From: Pseudomonadota bacterium
GTDB lineage: Bacteria; Pseudomonadota; Alphaproteobacteria; Caulobacterales; Caulobacteraceae
Direction: 5' to 3'
Assembly (NCBI GenBank): GCA_023428785.1
Contig: JAEYWU010000134.1
Coordinates: 1 to 48,262, forward strand
DNA: 48,262 nt
The position numbers were made by a program, and so were the translations under genes. The notes under the pieces are model-generated. The model did no database searches. It saw nothing but the letters and a program-made list of their open reading frames with translations, and was not told the DNA's origin. Below, piece after piece: positions 1 to 6,677 of the stretch (positions are counted from its first letter, which is position 1; each line of letters begins with the position of its first letter).

Positions 1-639
1 CGGGGGAGGCGGCGGCGGCGGCGGCGGCGGCGGCGGGGTCACCCAGCGGCCACCGAAGCGGCGGACGTACGACACGGTGTAGACGTTCGCGTCGCCGTTG
101 GCCGGACCCGGGTAGACGTCCGAGTAGAAGCCGTCGTCCTGGTTGTCGAAGCGGGTGTAGTCGATGCGCACGCCGTTGGCGCCGCCACCGAAGAACCACT
201 GGGCGCCGACGCCGTAGTTGATCGAGTTCGATTCCGACTCGCCCAGGCCTTCAACGGCCAGGGTGTTCGAGCCGTAGCCGACGCGGAACAGCAGTTCGAA
301 GCTGTTCGAAGCCGGAGCCACAGCGACCAGGTAGCCAGCGTACTGACGGTCCAGGTCGACGTTGCCGATCGGCGTATCTTCTTCGTCGATGCCGATCGAG
401 CCTTCCAGCTCGGCGCCGAACCAGCGGTTGAAACGCACGCCGGCGCGGCCGGTCACAGCGTTCAGACCCACGTCGCCGGGGCCGCCGACGGTCGGCGAGT
501 CGGCGTGCACTTCAAAGCGCGAAACGCCGATGTTGATGTACGGGCTTACGCCTTCGTACCAGACCCACTCTTGGGCCGAAGCGGCGGAACCAGCCGCCAG
601 CAGGGCGACGGCGGACGCCGATGCCAGAACGAACTTCAT
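1..639 (-). CDS. OmpA-like outer membrane beta-barrel protein, 3' end beyond the window
   Basis: Starts at ATG 639-637 with a GAGGTG ribosome site (complement of 646-651) five to six bases upstream. Residues 1-22 are a signal peptide ending AGSAASA before QE. The rest reads as an eight-strand-type outer membrane barrel: alternating aromatic/hydrophobic strands and Gly-rich turns (AGVRFNRWFGAELEG, FELLFRVGYGS, INYGVGAQWFFGG), closing with TVSYVRRF. In a stand-alone barrel protein the chain would stop there. Here it continues GGRWVT and enters a run of at least 14 prolines encoded by a GGC/GCC trinucleotide tract, then leaves the window. A barrel, Pro-rich hinge and periplasmic peptidoglycan-binding domain is the OmpA layout, so an OmpA C-terminal domain beyond position 1 is likely but not seen. 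It resembles the small barrel protein at 3815-4345, whose C-terminus is the same YVRRF. Confidence 0.85.
   Translation of the reverse strand, partial: MKFVLASASAVALLAAGSAASAQEWVWYEGVSPYINIGVSRFEVHADSPTVGGPGDVGLNAVTGRAGVRFNRWFGAELEGSIGIDEEDTPIGNVDLDRQYAGYLVAVAPASNSFELLFRVGYGSNTLAVEGLGESESNSINYGVGAQWFFGGGANGVRIDYTRFDNQDDGFYSDVYPGPANGDANVYTVSYVRRFGGRWVTPPPPPPPPPPPP
8..34. repeat. GGC trinucleotide microsatellite (nine units)
   Basis: Nine perfect GGC units encode the start of the polyproline linker of the OmpA-like protein on the minus strand. A perfect trinucleotide run of this length can change unit number by slippage without shifting the frame, so the linker length could vary between strains. 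The variability is inference. Confidence 0.7.
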
Positions 640-745
640 CGAAGTCACCTCGAGAAAAGCTAAGGCGGCCCTCCCGCCATCTTTTGATGGATAAGCGGAC
701 ACGCCGAAAGTTCATAGGGTTGAAGGCCATGCCCGTCATCAAAAC

Positions 746-759
746 GACGCGGGCGCGTC
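746..759. other. small GACGCG/CGCGTC inverted repeat in the ompA-fabH divergent region
   Basis: Six-base arms GACGCG and CGCGTC separated by two bases lie in the 235-bp region between the divergent starts at 639 (minus) and 875 (plus). The region must hold both promoters. The dyad could be an operator, but in GC-rich DNA such a short palindrome can arise by chance. I see no other clear element here. Confidence 0.25.
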
Positions 760-874
760 ATTTCGGCAACGGTATGTCCAAACCGTGGCGAAGCGCTACG
801 GTTCGCCGGGAAGCTGGCCACTGGCGCGCTCCGGGTCAACCCGTGCTAAGGGCGTTTTCCGGAAGGAGCGTCCC

Positions 875-2050
875 TTGAACGCAAAAAACAATCCGCGCGA
901 AGCGGTCATCGCCGCCACGGGTCTGTACACGCCCGATCAGGCGATTTCGAACGAGGAACTGGTCGAGGCCTTCAACGCCTTTGTCGAGCGCTTCAATACC
1001 GAACATGCCGATCAGATCGCCTCTGGCGAGGTCGAGGCGCTGCAGCCGTCCTCGGTCGAGTTCGTGGAAAAGGCGTCCGGCATCCGGTCGCGCTTCGTGC
1101 TCGACAAGGCCGGGATTCTGGATCCCGGTCGCATGACCCCTCACTTGGCCGAGCGCTCCAACGACGAGCTGTCGGTCCTGGCCGAGATCGCGGTGCGGGC
1201 CGCCGAGGATGCGCTGGCCCGCTGGGGCAAGCCCGCCTCGCGAATCGGCGCGGTCCTGTGCGCGGCCTCCAACATGCAGCGCCCCTACCCCGCCATGGCC
1301 ATCGAGGTTCAGCAGGCGCTCGGCATCGAGGGCTTCGCCTTCGACATGAACGTGGCCTGTTCGTCGGCCACCTTCGGCATCAAGACCGCGGCCGACTTCG
1401 TCACCTCGGGTTCGTGCGACGCCGTGCTGATGGTGAACCCCGAGATCTGCTCGGCCCACCTGAACTTCCGCGACCGGGACAGCCATTTCATCTTTGGCGA
1501 CGTGGCCACCGCCGTGATCATCGAGCGCGCCGACGAGGCCGAGGGCGGCTGGGACATCCTGGGCACGCGCCTCAAGACGGTCTTCTCCAACAACATCCGC
1601 AATAATTTCGGCTTCCTGAACCGCGCCGCGCGTCCGACCGAGGCGCTCGAATCGGCCCAGGCCAACGGCGAGGGCGCCGATCCCCTCACTGACCGCCTCT
1701 TCGTCCAGCAGGGCCGCAAGGTCTTCAAGGACGTGGTGCCGATGGTCTCGGACATGATCGTCGACCACGCCGGCGACCTCGGCATCGACCCGACGGGCCT
1801 CAAGCGGATGTGGCTGCACCAGGCCAACATCAACATGAACCAGTTCATAGGCCGCAAGGTGCTGGGCCGCGAGCCTGAGCCGCACGAGAACGTCATCATC
1901 CTCGATGACTACGCCAACACCTCCTCGGCCGGTTCGATCATCGCCTTCCACCTGCACAACGACGGCTTCGGCCCCGGCGACACCGGCCTGATCTGCTCGT
2001 TCGGCGCGGGCTATTCGGCAGGCACGGTGTTTGTGAGGAAGCGCGCATGA
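875..2050 (+). CDS. 3-oxoacyl-ACP synthase III family protein (FabH-like)
   Basis: Thiolase-fold condensing enzyme of the KAS III family, which joins acyl-CoA to malonyl-ACP at the start of fatty acid or polyketide-like chains. The catalytic triad is visible: Cys162 in NVACSSATFG, His315 in WLHQANINMN and Asn348 in DYANTSSAGS. At 391 residues it is longer than E. coli FabH (about 317) and belongs with the longer FabH-like group, so it need not be the essential housekeeping FabH. I chose TTG 875 because GGAAGGAG at 861-868 sits six bases before it. The in-frame ATG at 785 has no ribosome site and would add about 30 unrelated residues. The stop overlaps the start of the NTF2-like gene as ATGA, so the two are probably translationally coupled. 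Confidence 0.88.
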   Translation: MNAKNNPREAVIAATGLYTPDQAISNEELVEAFNAFVERFNTEHADQIASGEVEALQPSSVEFVEKASGIRSRFVLDKAGILDPGRMTPHLAERSNDELSVLAEIAVRAAEDALARWGKPASRIGAVLCAASNMQRPYPAMAIEVQQALGIEGFAFDMNVACSSATFGIKTAADFVTSGSCDAVLMVNPEICSAHLNFRDRDSHFIFGDVATAVIIERADEAEGGWDILGTRLKTVFSNNIRNNFGFLNRAARPTEALESAQANGEGADPLTDRLFVQQGRKVFKDVVPMVSDMIVDHAGDLGIDPTGLKRMWLHQANINMNQFIGRKVLGREPEPHENVIILDDYANTSSAGSIIAFHLHNDGFGPGDTGLICSFGAGYSAGTVFVRKRA

Positions 2051-2487
2051 GCCTGGACCGCACCGACATCGGCAGCGTTATCGACGCCCTCTACGCCTGC
2101 ATCTCCGGCCCGGCCGGACCCCGCGACTGGGGCGCCCAGCGCCTGATCTTCCATCCCGACAGCCGCCAGGCCCGCACAGGCCTGGACGCCGACGGCGCGC
2201 CTTGGATCAGGATCATGGGGCGCGAGCAGTACGTCGAGGACGTCACGCCTTTCTTCAACACCACCGCCTTCTATGAGGTCGAGACAGCGCGCCGGATCGA
2301 CGTCTTCGGCAACATGGCCCACGTCTGGTCGGTCTATGAGGCCAAGACCCACCCTGACGATAAAACGCCGGAACGCCGGGGCATCAACTCCATCCAGCTC
2401 TATCGCGACGGCGACGGCCACTGGTCGGTCCTGCACATGATTTGGGACAACGAACGCCCCGGCCTGACCGTCCCCGACAGCCTCTAG
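2047..2487 (+). CDS. NTF2-fold / SnoaL-like protein of unknown function
   Basis: A 146-residue soluble protein with the cone-shaped NTF2-like pattern: an N-terminal helix (IGSVIDALYACISG), a central strand region (VEDVTPFFNTTAFYEVET) and C-terminal strands (MAHVWSVYEAKT, NSIQLYRDGDGHWSVLHMIW). Family members are small-molecule enzymes or binding proteins, and the sequence alone does not fix a substrate. The ATG overlaps the FabH-like stop by four bases (ATGA), so the protein may act on the product or partner of that ketosynthase. That link is inference. Its TAG (2485-2487) overlaps the stop of the convergent M48 gene within one CTAG. Confidence 0.8.
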   Translation: MSLDRTDIGSVIDALYACISGPAGPRDWGAQRLIFHPDSRQARTGLDADGAPWIRIMGREQYVEDVTPFFNTTAFYEVETARRIDVFGNMAHVWSVYEAKTHPDDKTPERRGINSIQLYRDGDGHWSVLHMIWDNERPGLTVPDSL

Positions 2488-3662
2488 GCCTCGGGCGGAT
2501 GATCCGCCTTCCACTGCATTGCGCGGCGGATGCGGTTCTCGACGCTCGGGTGGTCGTAGAACAGGAACTCCTCGATCCACGATGGTGACGGCGCCCGGTA
2601 TTCGGCCGTCTTGATCAGGGCCGCCGACAGGCCGTCAGGCTCATTGGCGTGCTCCAGCGAGAACTGGTCCGCATCCGCCTCGATCGTGCGGATCATGGTG
2701 TTGAACACCGGCGTCGCCAGAACCATCAGGAAGGCCAGCACCACCCCCAGCACCGGCAGCCCCGCCGGGTCGCTGATCTCGCCGACCCGATTCGCCCCCA
2801 GCCAGCGCCGCGCCATGGGATAGAGCTTGTCCGCCAGCCAGAAGGCCGCCATCGCCAGAATGGCGATGATCGCGGTCATCCACAGCGAGTGCATGTGGAC
2901 ATAGTGGCCCATCTCGTGGCCCACGACGCCGCGCACCTCGGCCAGGTCGGCGCCCTGCTGGAACATGGTGTCGCTCATCGCCACCCGCGCCGTGCCGAAC
3001 AGCCCCGAGACATTGGCCGTATAGCGGTCGGACTGGCGGCTGCCGTCATAGATGTAGATCTTGTCCGAGGGCGTCCCGGTCGCCTCGGCCAGTTCGACCA
3101 CGGCGTCGCGCACCTCGCCATCCGGCGCTGGCGTATAGGTGTTGAACAGGGGCTCGATGAAGATCGGCGCGGCCAGCAGCATCAGGGCCGTGAACACCGC
3201 CGTCAGCCCGCCGGCCCAGGCCCACCACATCCGCCCGGCCTTGCGGATCAGAGCATAGATGCCCAGCAGCAGCACCGCCGACAGGATCGTCGAGATCGCC
3301 GCCGACATGACCGATTCGGTCAGCCATCCGCCGACCGGCTGGCTGGTCAGCCCGTATTCCGTCTCCCGCCGCCAGCCGGACCACCAGCTCCACGGCAGGC
3401 TGAGCACGAAACTCATCACCGAATAGACGACCGCCATACACACCACGACCAGATTGGGCCGGCGCCGGCTCCTCTGCAGACGATCCCGGATCCCGCTCAA
3501 CACGCCCGATCGGATGATCAGCCAGGCGATCACCACCGACACCACGAACCCGCCCAGGATCAGCCAGTGCGATCCTTGGGTGTAGTCGATCGCCCGCTGG
3601 GTTTCCTCTGGCGACATCGTCGCCAGCCAGCGCGCCGTTTCGGCCTCTACGTCGATGCTCAT
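2484..3662 (-). CDS. M48 family membrane zinc metallopeptidase (Ste24/CAAX protease-like)
   Basis: A 392-residue integral membrane protease. Hydrophobic segments occur at LILGGFVVSVVIAWLII, VVVCMAVVYSVMSFVL, AAISTILSAVLLLGIYAL, GGLTAVFTALMLLAAPIF, MTAIIAILAMAAFWL and VLGVVLAFLMVLATPVF. The zinc motif HEMGH is at residues 249-253, and a downstream EADADQFS supplies the probable third ligand. This is the M48A (Ste24-like) arrangement. Bacterial members are thought to take part in membrane protein quality control, as bacteria lack prenylated CAAX substrates. ATG 3662-3660 has GGGAGG seven bases upstream, and an in-frame extension to 3722 lacks such support. It converges with the NTF2-like gene and shares CTAG 2484-2487 with its stop. 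Confidence 0.88.
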   Translation of the reverse strand: MSIDVEAETARWLATMSPEETQRAIDYTQGSHWLILGGFVVSVVIAWLIIRSGVLSGIRDRLQRSRRRPNLVVVCMAVVYSVMSFVLSLPWSWWSGWRRETEYGLTSQPVGGWLTESVMSAAISTILSAVLLLGIYALIRKAGRMWWAWAGGLTAVFTALMLLAAPIFIEPLFNTYTPAPDGEVRDAVVELAEATGTPSDKIYIYDGSRQSDRYTANVSGLFGTARVAMSDTMFQQGADLAEVRGVVGHEMGHYVHMHSLWMTAIIAILAMAAFWLADKLYPMARRWLGANRVGEISDPAGLPVLGVVLAFLMVLATPVFNTMIRTIEADADQFSLEHANEPDGLSAALIKTAEYRAPSPSWIEEFLFYDHPSVENRIRRAMQWKADHPPEA

Positions 3663-3723
3663 GGTCGCCTCCCCGCTCCTCAAGCTGGGACGGATGTGAA
3701 CCCGCGGGCTGCCGCCCGGCAAG

Positions 3724-3755
3724 ACAAAAGGCCCGCCGGTTTCCCGACGGGCCTT
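3724..3755 (-). terminator. intrinsic terminator after the small barrel gene (minus strand)
   Basis: On the minus strand a 12-base stem (AAGGCCCGTCGG / CCGGCGGGCCTT, one mismatch) closes a GAAA tetraloop and runs into TTTTGTCTT. It lies 60 bp past the stop of the barrel gene at 3815 and before the M48 start at 3662, so it should separate those two transcripts. Confidence 0.75.
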
Positions 3756-3765
3756 CCGTTATCGT

Positions 3766-3813
3766 CTTGTCACCCCGGCCATAGCGTCAGCGGAGAGCCG
3801 GGACGCGCTCCGG
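3766..3813. repeat. partial copy of the dispersed GTCAYCCCGG palindromic repeat
   Basis: GTCACCCCGGCCATAGCG followed by AGCGGAGAGCCGGGAC matches one arm of the 105-bp palindrome at 11856-11960 (there GTCATCCCGGCAGAAGCG and AGCGGAGAGCCGGGAC on the opposite strand). Only about half an element is present. It sits between the barrel gene stop and its terminator. Confidence 0.6.
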
Positions 3814-3814
3814 A

Positions 3815-4345
3815 TTAGAAGCGGCGGACGTAGCCGATGGTCCAGACGTCGGCTTCACCGCCATCGTTCTGGAAGTCGCGACGGGTGTAGTCGGCGCGAA
3901 CGCCGTTCAGGCCGTCGAAGAAATAGTTGGCGCCGACGCCGTAGTTCCAGCTGTCGCCGTCTTCGGAGACGGTCACGCCGCCGCCCGAGGCTTCCAGCTC
4001 GCTGGTGCCGTAGCCGACGCGGCCGAACACTTCGAAGTTCGGGGTCACCGGATAGGCGGCCACGCCGTACACGGCGGCGTCGTAGTTCAGATTCACGTCA
4101 ACGCCCGGCAGGACTTCTTCCTCGCCGACGCCGAACGAAACTTCACCCTCGGCGCCGAAGTACGGGTTGAAGCGCGCGCCCACGCGACCGGTGATCGCAT
4201 CGAGGCTCACGTCGGAGTCTTCGGTCGACAGGTTCGAATAGCCGGCCGAGCCGTACCAGGTCGGGCTCGAGAAGCTCTGAGCGGCGACCGGGGCGGCGAT
4301 GGCGGCCGCGAGAGCGGCGACGGCGGTGAAAGCGAAAGTACGCAT
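3815..4345 (-). CDS. small outer membrane beta-barrel protein
   Basis: A 176-residue protein with a signal peptide ending APVAAQ and an eight-strand barrel pattern (WYGSAGYSNL, GRVGARFNPYFGAEGEVSFG, FEVFGRVGYGTSELEA, SWNYGVGANYFFDGLNG). It ends in TIGYVRRF, whose terminal Phe is the usual signal for BAM-dependent insertion. ATG 4345-4343 has AAGGA about ten bases upstream, and the in-frame extension to 4468 is not supported. It looks like a shortened paralogue of the OmpA-like protein at the left edge, without the Pro-rich linker. The function may be structural or a small porin. It is divergent from the lipoprotein gene at 4582 and followed by a strong terminator. Confidence 0.82.
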   Translation of the reverse strand: MRTFAFTAVAALAAAIAAPVAAQSFSSPTWYGSAGYSNLSTEDSDVSLDAITGRVGARFNPYFGAEGEVSFGVGEEEVLPGVDVNLNYDAAVYGVAAYPVTPNFEVFGRVGYGTSELEASGGGVTVSEDGDSWNYGVGANYFFDGLNGVRADYTRRDFQNDGGEADVWTIGYVRRF

Positions 4346-4581
4346 GAGACAGTTATCCTTGCTGGTTTCAGCGGCGTTCTTCGCGCCGCCGGCCCACCCA
4401 GCCAGGCGGGTGAAATGGGTGGTGACCCGGGTGGTTCCAAGACCCGGTTGCGGCGAATTCGCGGCCATAAGTCTCTGTTTTGCAATGTTACAGCGTTCGC
4501 TGAACGGTGAAGCTTGGGTGGATGGACTCCCGGCTTCAGCCGCCTACACTGGGCGACGACAGCCCAATCGGAGCCGACCGG

Positions 4582-5163
4582 ATGAAGTACGCCCTGCCCT
4601 TCGTCGCCGCCCTGTCGCTGGCGGCCTGCCAACCCGCCGGTGAGGCGGCCGATGCGCCGGCGTCCGAAACGCCGCCTGCCGCCGAGACCGCGAGCGACCC
4701 CGCCGAACAGCCGGCCGCCGAGATCGCCGTCGCCCTCGACGGCGAAGGGCTGCGGCTCGTGGATCCCGCCAGTGGCTCGACCCGCCTCGTGCCCTTCGGC
4801 GGCCTCCAGGCCGAGACTATCGCCGCCCTCTCCGGCCCGCTCGGCGCCCCGACCGAGACCGGGACCAATCCGGAGTGTCCGCCCGGCTCGCTCGACTACG
4901 CCCAGTTCGGCGGCGACACGACCCTGTACTTCCAGGACGGCGCCTTCGCCGGCTGGTTCACCCGCGACGCCAGCCAGTCGACCCTGAATGGCATCTCGCC
5001 CGGCTCGACCCGCGCCGAACTGGACGGCTCGGGCTCCGAAATCGAACTGACCGAGACATCCCTCGGCCAGGAATTCGACGCCGGCGGCGTCTACGGCATC
5101 ATGAACGAGGACGCCTCGGCCGTGGACCTCCTCTGGGCCGGCGCGAACTGCTTCGCCCGATGA
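4582..5163 (+). CDS. small lipoprotein of unknown function
   Basis: A 193-residue predicted lipoprotein. The signal peptide carries the lipobox LSLAAC with Cys16, followed by QPAGEAAD and a long Ala/Pro/Glu/Thr-rich tether. The folded part contains GAPTETGTNPECPPGSLDY, TTLYFQDGAFAGWF and GISPGSTRAEL. The last resembles the G-x-x-x-x-AEL repeat of SmpA/BLIP-like lipoproteins and of the protein at 22433, which starts with the same AACQPA. The start is ATG 4582 with GGAG at 4570-4573; an earlier in-frame ATG would destroy the signal peptide. The stop overlaps the next start as ATGA. Confidence 0.75.
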   Translation: MKYALPFVAALSLAACQPAGEAADAPASETPPAAETASDPAEQPAAEIAVALDGEGLRLVDPASGSTRLVPFGGLQAETIAALSGPLGAPTETGTNPECPPGSLDYAQFGGDTTLYFQDGAFAGWFTRDASQSTLNGISPGSTRAELDGSGSEIELTETSLGQEFDAGGVYGIMNEDASAVDLLWAGANCFAR

Positions 5164-5654
5164 GACCGCTGCTTGCCATCGCCGGCCTCGTCGTCGCGAT
5201 GGCGGCCCCCGCTGCCTCCCAACCCGCCGAGGACGCCGCGATTCTCGCCAACCGGCTGACGGGGACAGAGTTGATCGTTGTCGATGCGTCCGGCGCGGAG
5301 CTTGGGCGGGGCGGCATCGTCAGCACCTGGGTCGATACCTGCCGTCTGAACCTCATGTGGACAGGCGGTGCAGACACGTCTGTGAATCTGAGCGCCCTCG
5401 GCCTTATCTCCGGTGACGCGGTGCAGGCCCTGAGCATACGAGAGAGCGGAGAGCACAGCTCCGAACTGGTCTTTGTGGTCGGCGAAGACCGCTACCGCGA
5501 CACGCTTGACGCCTTCGAAGGCCTCGCGCGCCACTGCGGTTCGTCGCCCAGCCCGCCCCCAGGTCTTCAGGTGATTTCGGAGGCCGATTGGCTCCGCGAA
5601 GCGCAGGCACCTCGGTACACGCCCGCCGAAGCTTCAGGTCCGAAGGACCGTTAG
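5160..5654 (+). CDS. secreted protein of unknown function
   Basis: A 164-residue protein with a signal peptide (MRPLLAIAGLVVAMAAPAAS, then QPAED). The mature part has two cysteines (DTCRLNLMW, ARHCGSS) that could form a disulfide, and a Pro/Ser-rich C-terminal tail. I do not recognise the family. It is coupled to the lipoprotein upstream by an ATGA overlap, so both are probably exported and work in the periplasm. Its TAG is shared with the TAA of the convergent HTH gene inside TTAG 5651-5654. Confidence 0.7.
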   Translation: MRPLLAIAGLVVAMAAPAASQPAEDAAILANRLTGTELIVVDASGAELGRGGIVSTWVDTCRLNLMWTGGADTSVNLSALGLISGDAVQALSIRESGEHSSELVFVVGEDRYRDTLDAFEGLARHCGSSPSPPPGLQVISEADWLREAQAPRYTPAEASGPKDR

Positions 5655-6130
5655 GCCAATTCCGGCTCCGGCAAACCGTAGGCCTCCCGCAGGATCGCAA
5701 GGGCAGCGCGACGGCCGGGTGTGTCGGCAAAATCCGGATTGCCGACGCCCTTGTGGTGGATCGTCGTCAGAAGCTGCAGATAGCCCTCGGCCGCGCGCAC
5801 CAGCGTCTGGGCCTCGGCCCCTTCGCCCTGCATCAGGGCCCGCCCGGCCCGCGAGACCGCCGCGCGCACGACCTCCTCCGCGCTGGGTTCAGGCTCCGGC
5901 TCCGCCGGGGCTGGACTCCCCGCCTCGACCGCCCGCCGGGTCGCATCGCGCGCCTCGGCATGGGCCATCTTGGTCCAGCCTTCCCGCCCGGCCCGTTTCC
6001 TCAGACCCCAGACAGTTATCCAGAACCGCGCCGCCACCACCGTGGCGCTCAAGCCCGACAGATAGGCCGCCCGGACCAGTTCCCAGGTTTCGTCTGATAC
6101 GATGGCGTACGGTGCGCGCTGCTGTTTCAT
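5651..6130 (-). CDS. helix-turn-helix protein of unknown function
   Basis: A 159-residue soluble protein. Residues about 13-55 (DETWELVRAAYLSGLSA, TVVAARFWITVWGLRKRA, GREGWTK) fit a helix-turn-helix of the sort in terminase small subunits and resolvase-like HTH domains: an invading-helix phrase, then a W-x-x-RKRAGREGW recognition helix. A Pro/Glu-rich hinge (APAEPEPEPS) leads to a helical C-terminal half. There are no other phage genes nearby, so I read it as a chromosomal DNA-binding protein rather than a phage remnant. The start is ATG 6130 with only a weak GGCGGG ahead of it. Confidence 0.65.
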   Translation of the reverse strand: MKQQRAPYAIVSDETWELVRAAYLSGLSATVVAARFWITVWGLRKRAGREGWTKMAHAEARDATRRAVEAGSPAPAEPEPEPSAEEVVRAAVSRAGRALMQGEGAEAQTLVRAAEGYLQLLTTIHHKGVGNPDFADTPGRRAALAILREAYGLPEPELA

Positions 6131-6334
6131 CCCGCCATGATGCGGCCGCCCCGGACGGTGGGGAAAAGTCCCTTCTCAAGTCCTCGTTTGTCCTCGCATA
6201 TCCACGCCGTCCCCGTCCCGCTTGTCCTTGTGGAGACGGGAGTGGCGAGCCCAGAGTTTTCGCCTGTCCCCTCATCGAAGCGACGACGCTCGCCCGTCAG
6301 CCTAAGCCGGCTCGCCGTCTGCCGCCGAGACTTT

Positions 6335-6616
6335 TCAGCGCGTCAGCCGCCGCCGGTTGGCGGCGGTGTTGCGCCGATAGGCGCCCACGACCTGCTTGGC
6401 GATGGCTGCCTGGCTCCTGCCCTGCATCGTGCCGACCATCACGGCCATGCCGGCGTCGGCGGCGGCCTGCATCTTCTCGGTGATCATCAAGCTGGCCTCG
6501 GCGTCCGCCGCAGCGCCGCCGGTCATCAGCTTGACCGTCCTCAGAGCCACCACCTGCTGCGCCTCGACGCCCAGCCGCATCATCGACATCGACAGATCAA
6601 ACCAGGGATTCTTCAT
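6335..6616 (-). CDS. small helical protein of unknown function
   Basis: A 93-residue Ala/Met-rich protein predicted to be almost entirely helical: NPWFDLSMSMMRLGVEAQQV, then RTVKLMTGGAAADAEASLMI, ending in a basic tail AYRRNTAANRRRLTR. ATG 6616-6614 is preceded by AAGGAG (complement of 6624-6629), which supports a real gene. The amphipathic helices and MMRLGVEAQQV phrase recall phasin-like and other small alphaproteobacterial proteins with no firm function. It lies just downstream of ppdK on the same strand (61-bp gap), so it could be cotranscribed. Confidence 0.7.
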   Translation of the reverse strand: MKNPWFDLSMSMMRLGVEAQQVVALRTVKLMTGGAAADAEASLMITEKMQAAADAGMAVMVGTMQGRSQAAIAKQVVGAYRRNTAANRRRLTR

Positions 6617-6677
6617 GCGCGGGCTCCTTGCCCGGAGCTGGGAAGCGGTCCGGTCGCCAGTCGTCAGCCCGGGACCT

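Noticed and set aside
2649..3818. 389-codon plus-strand frame over the M48 gene
   Set aside because: Antisense of the M48 protease, rich in Arg/His/Gln with no domain.
5651..6616. Prophage remnant based on the HTH gene
   Set aside because: No integrase, capsid, portal or large terminase nearby; the HTH similarity is weak and the gene is in a normal chromosomal setting.
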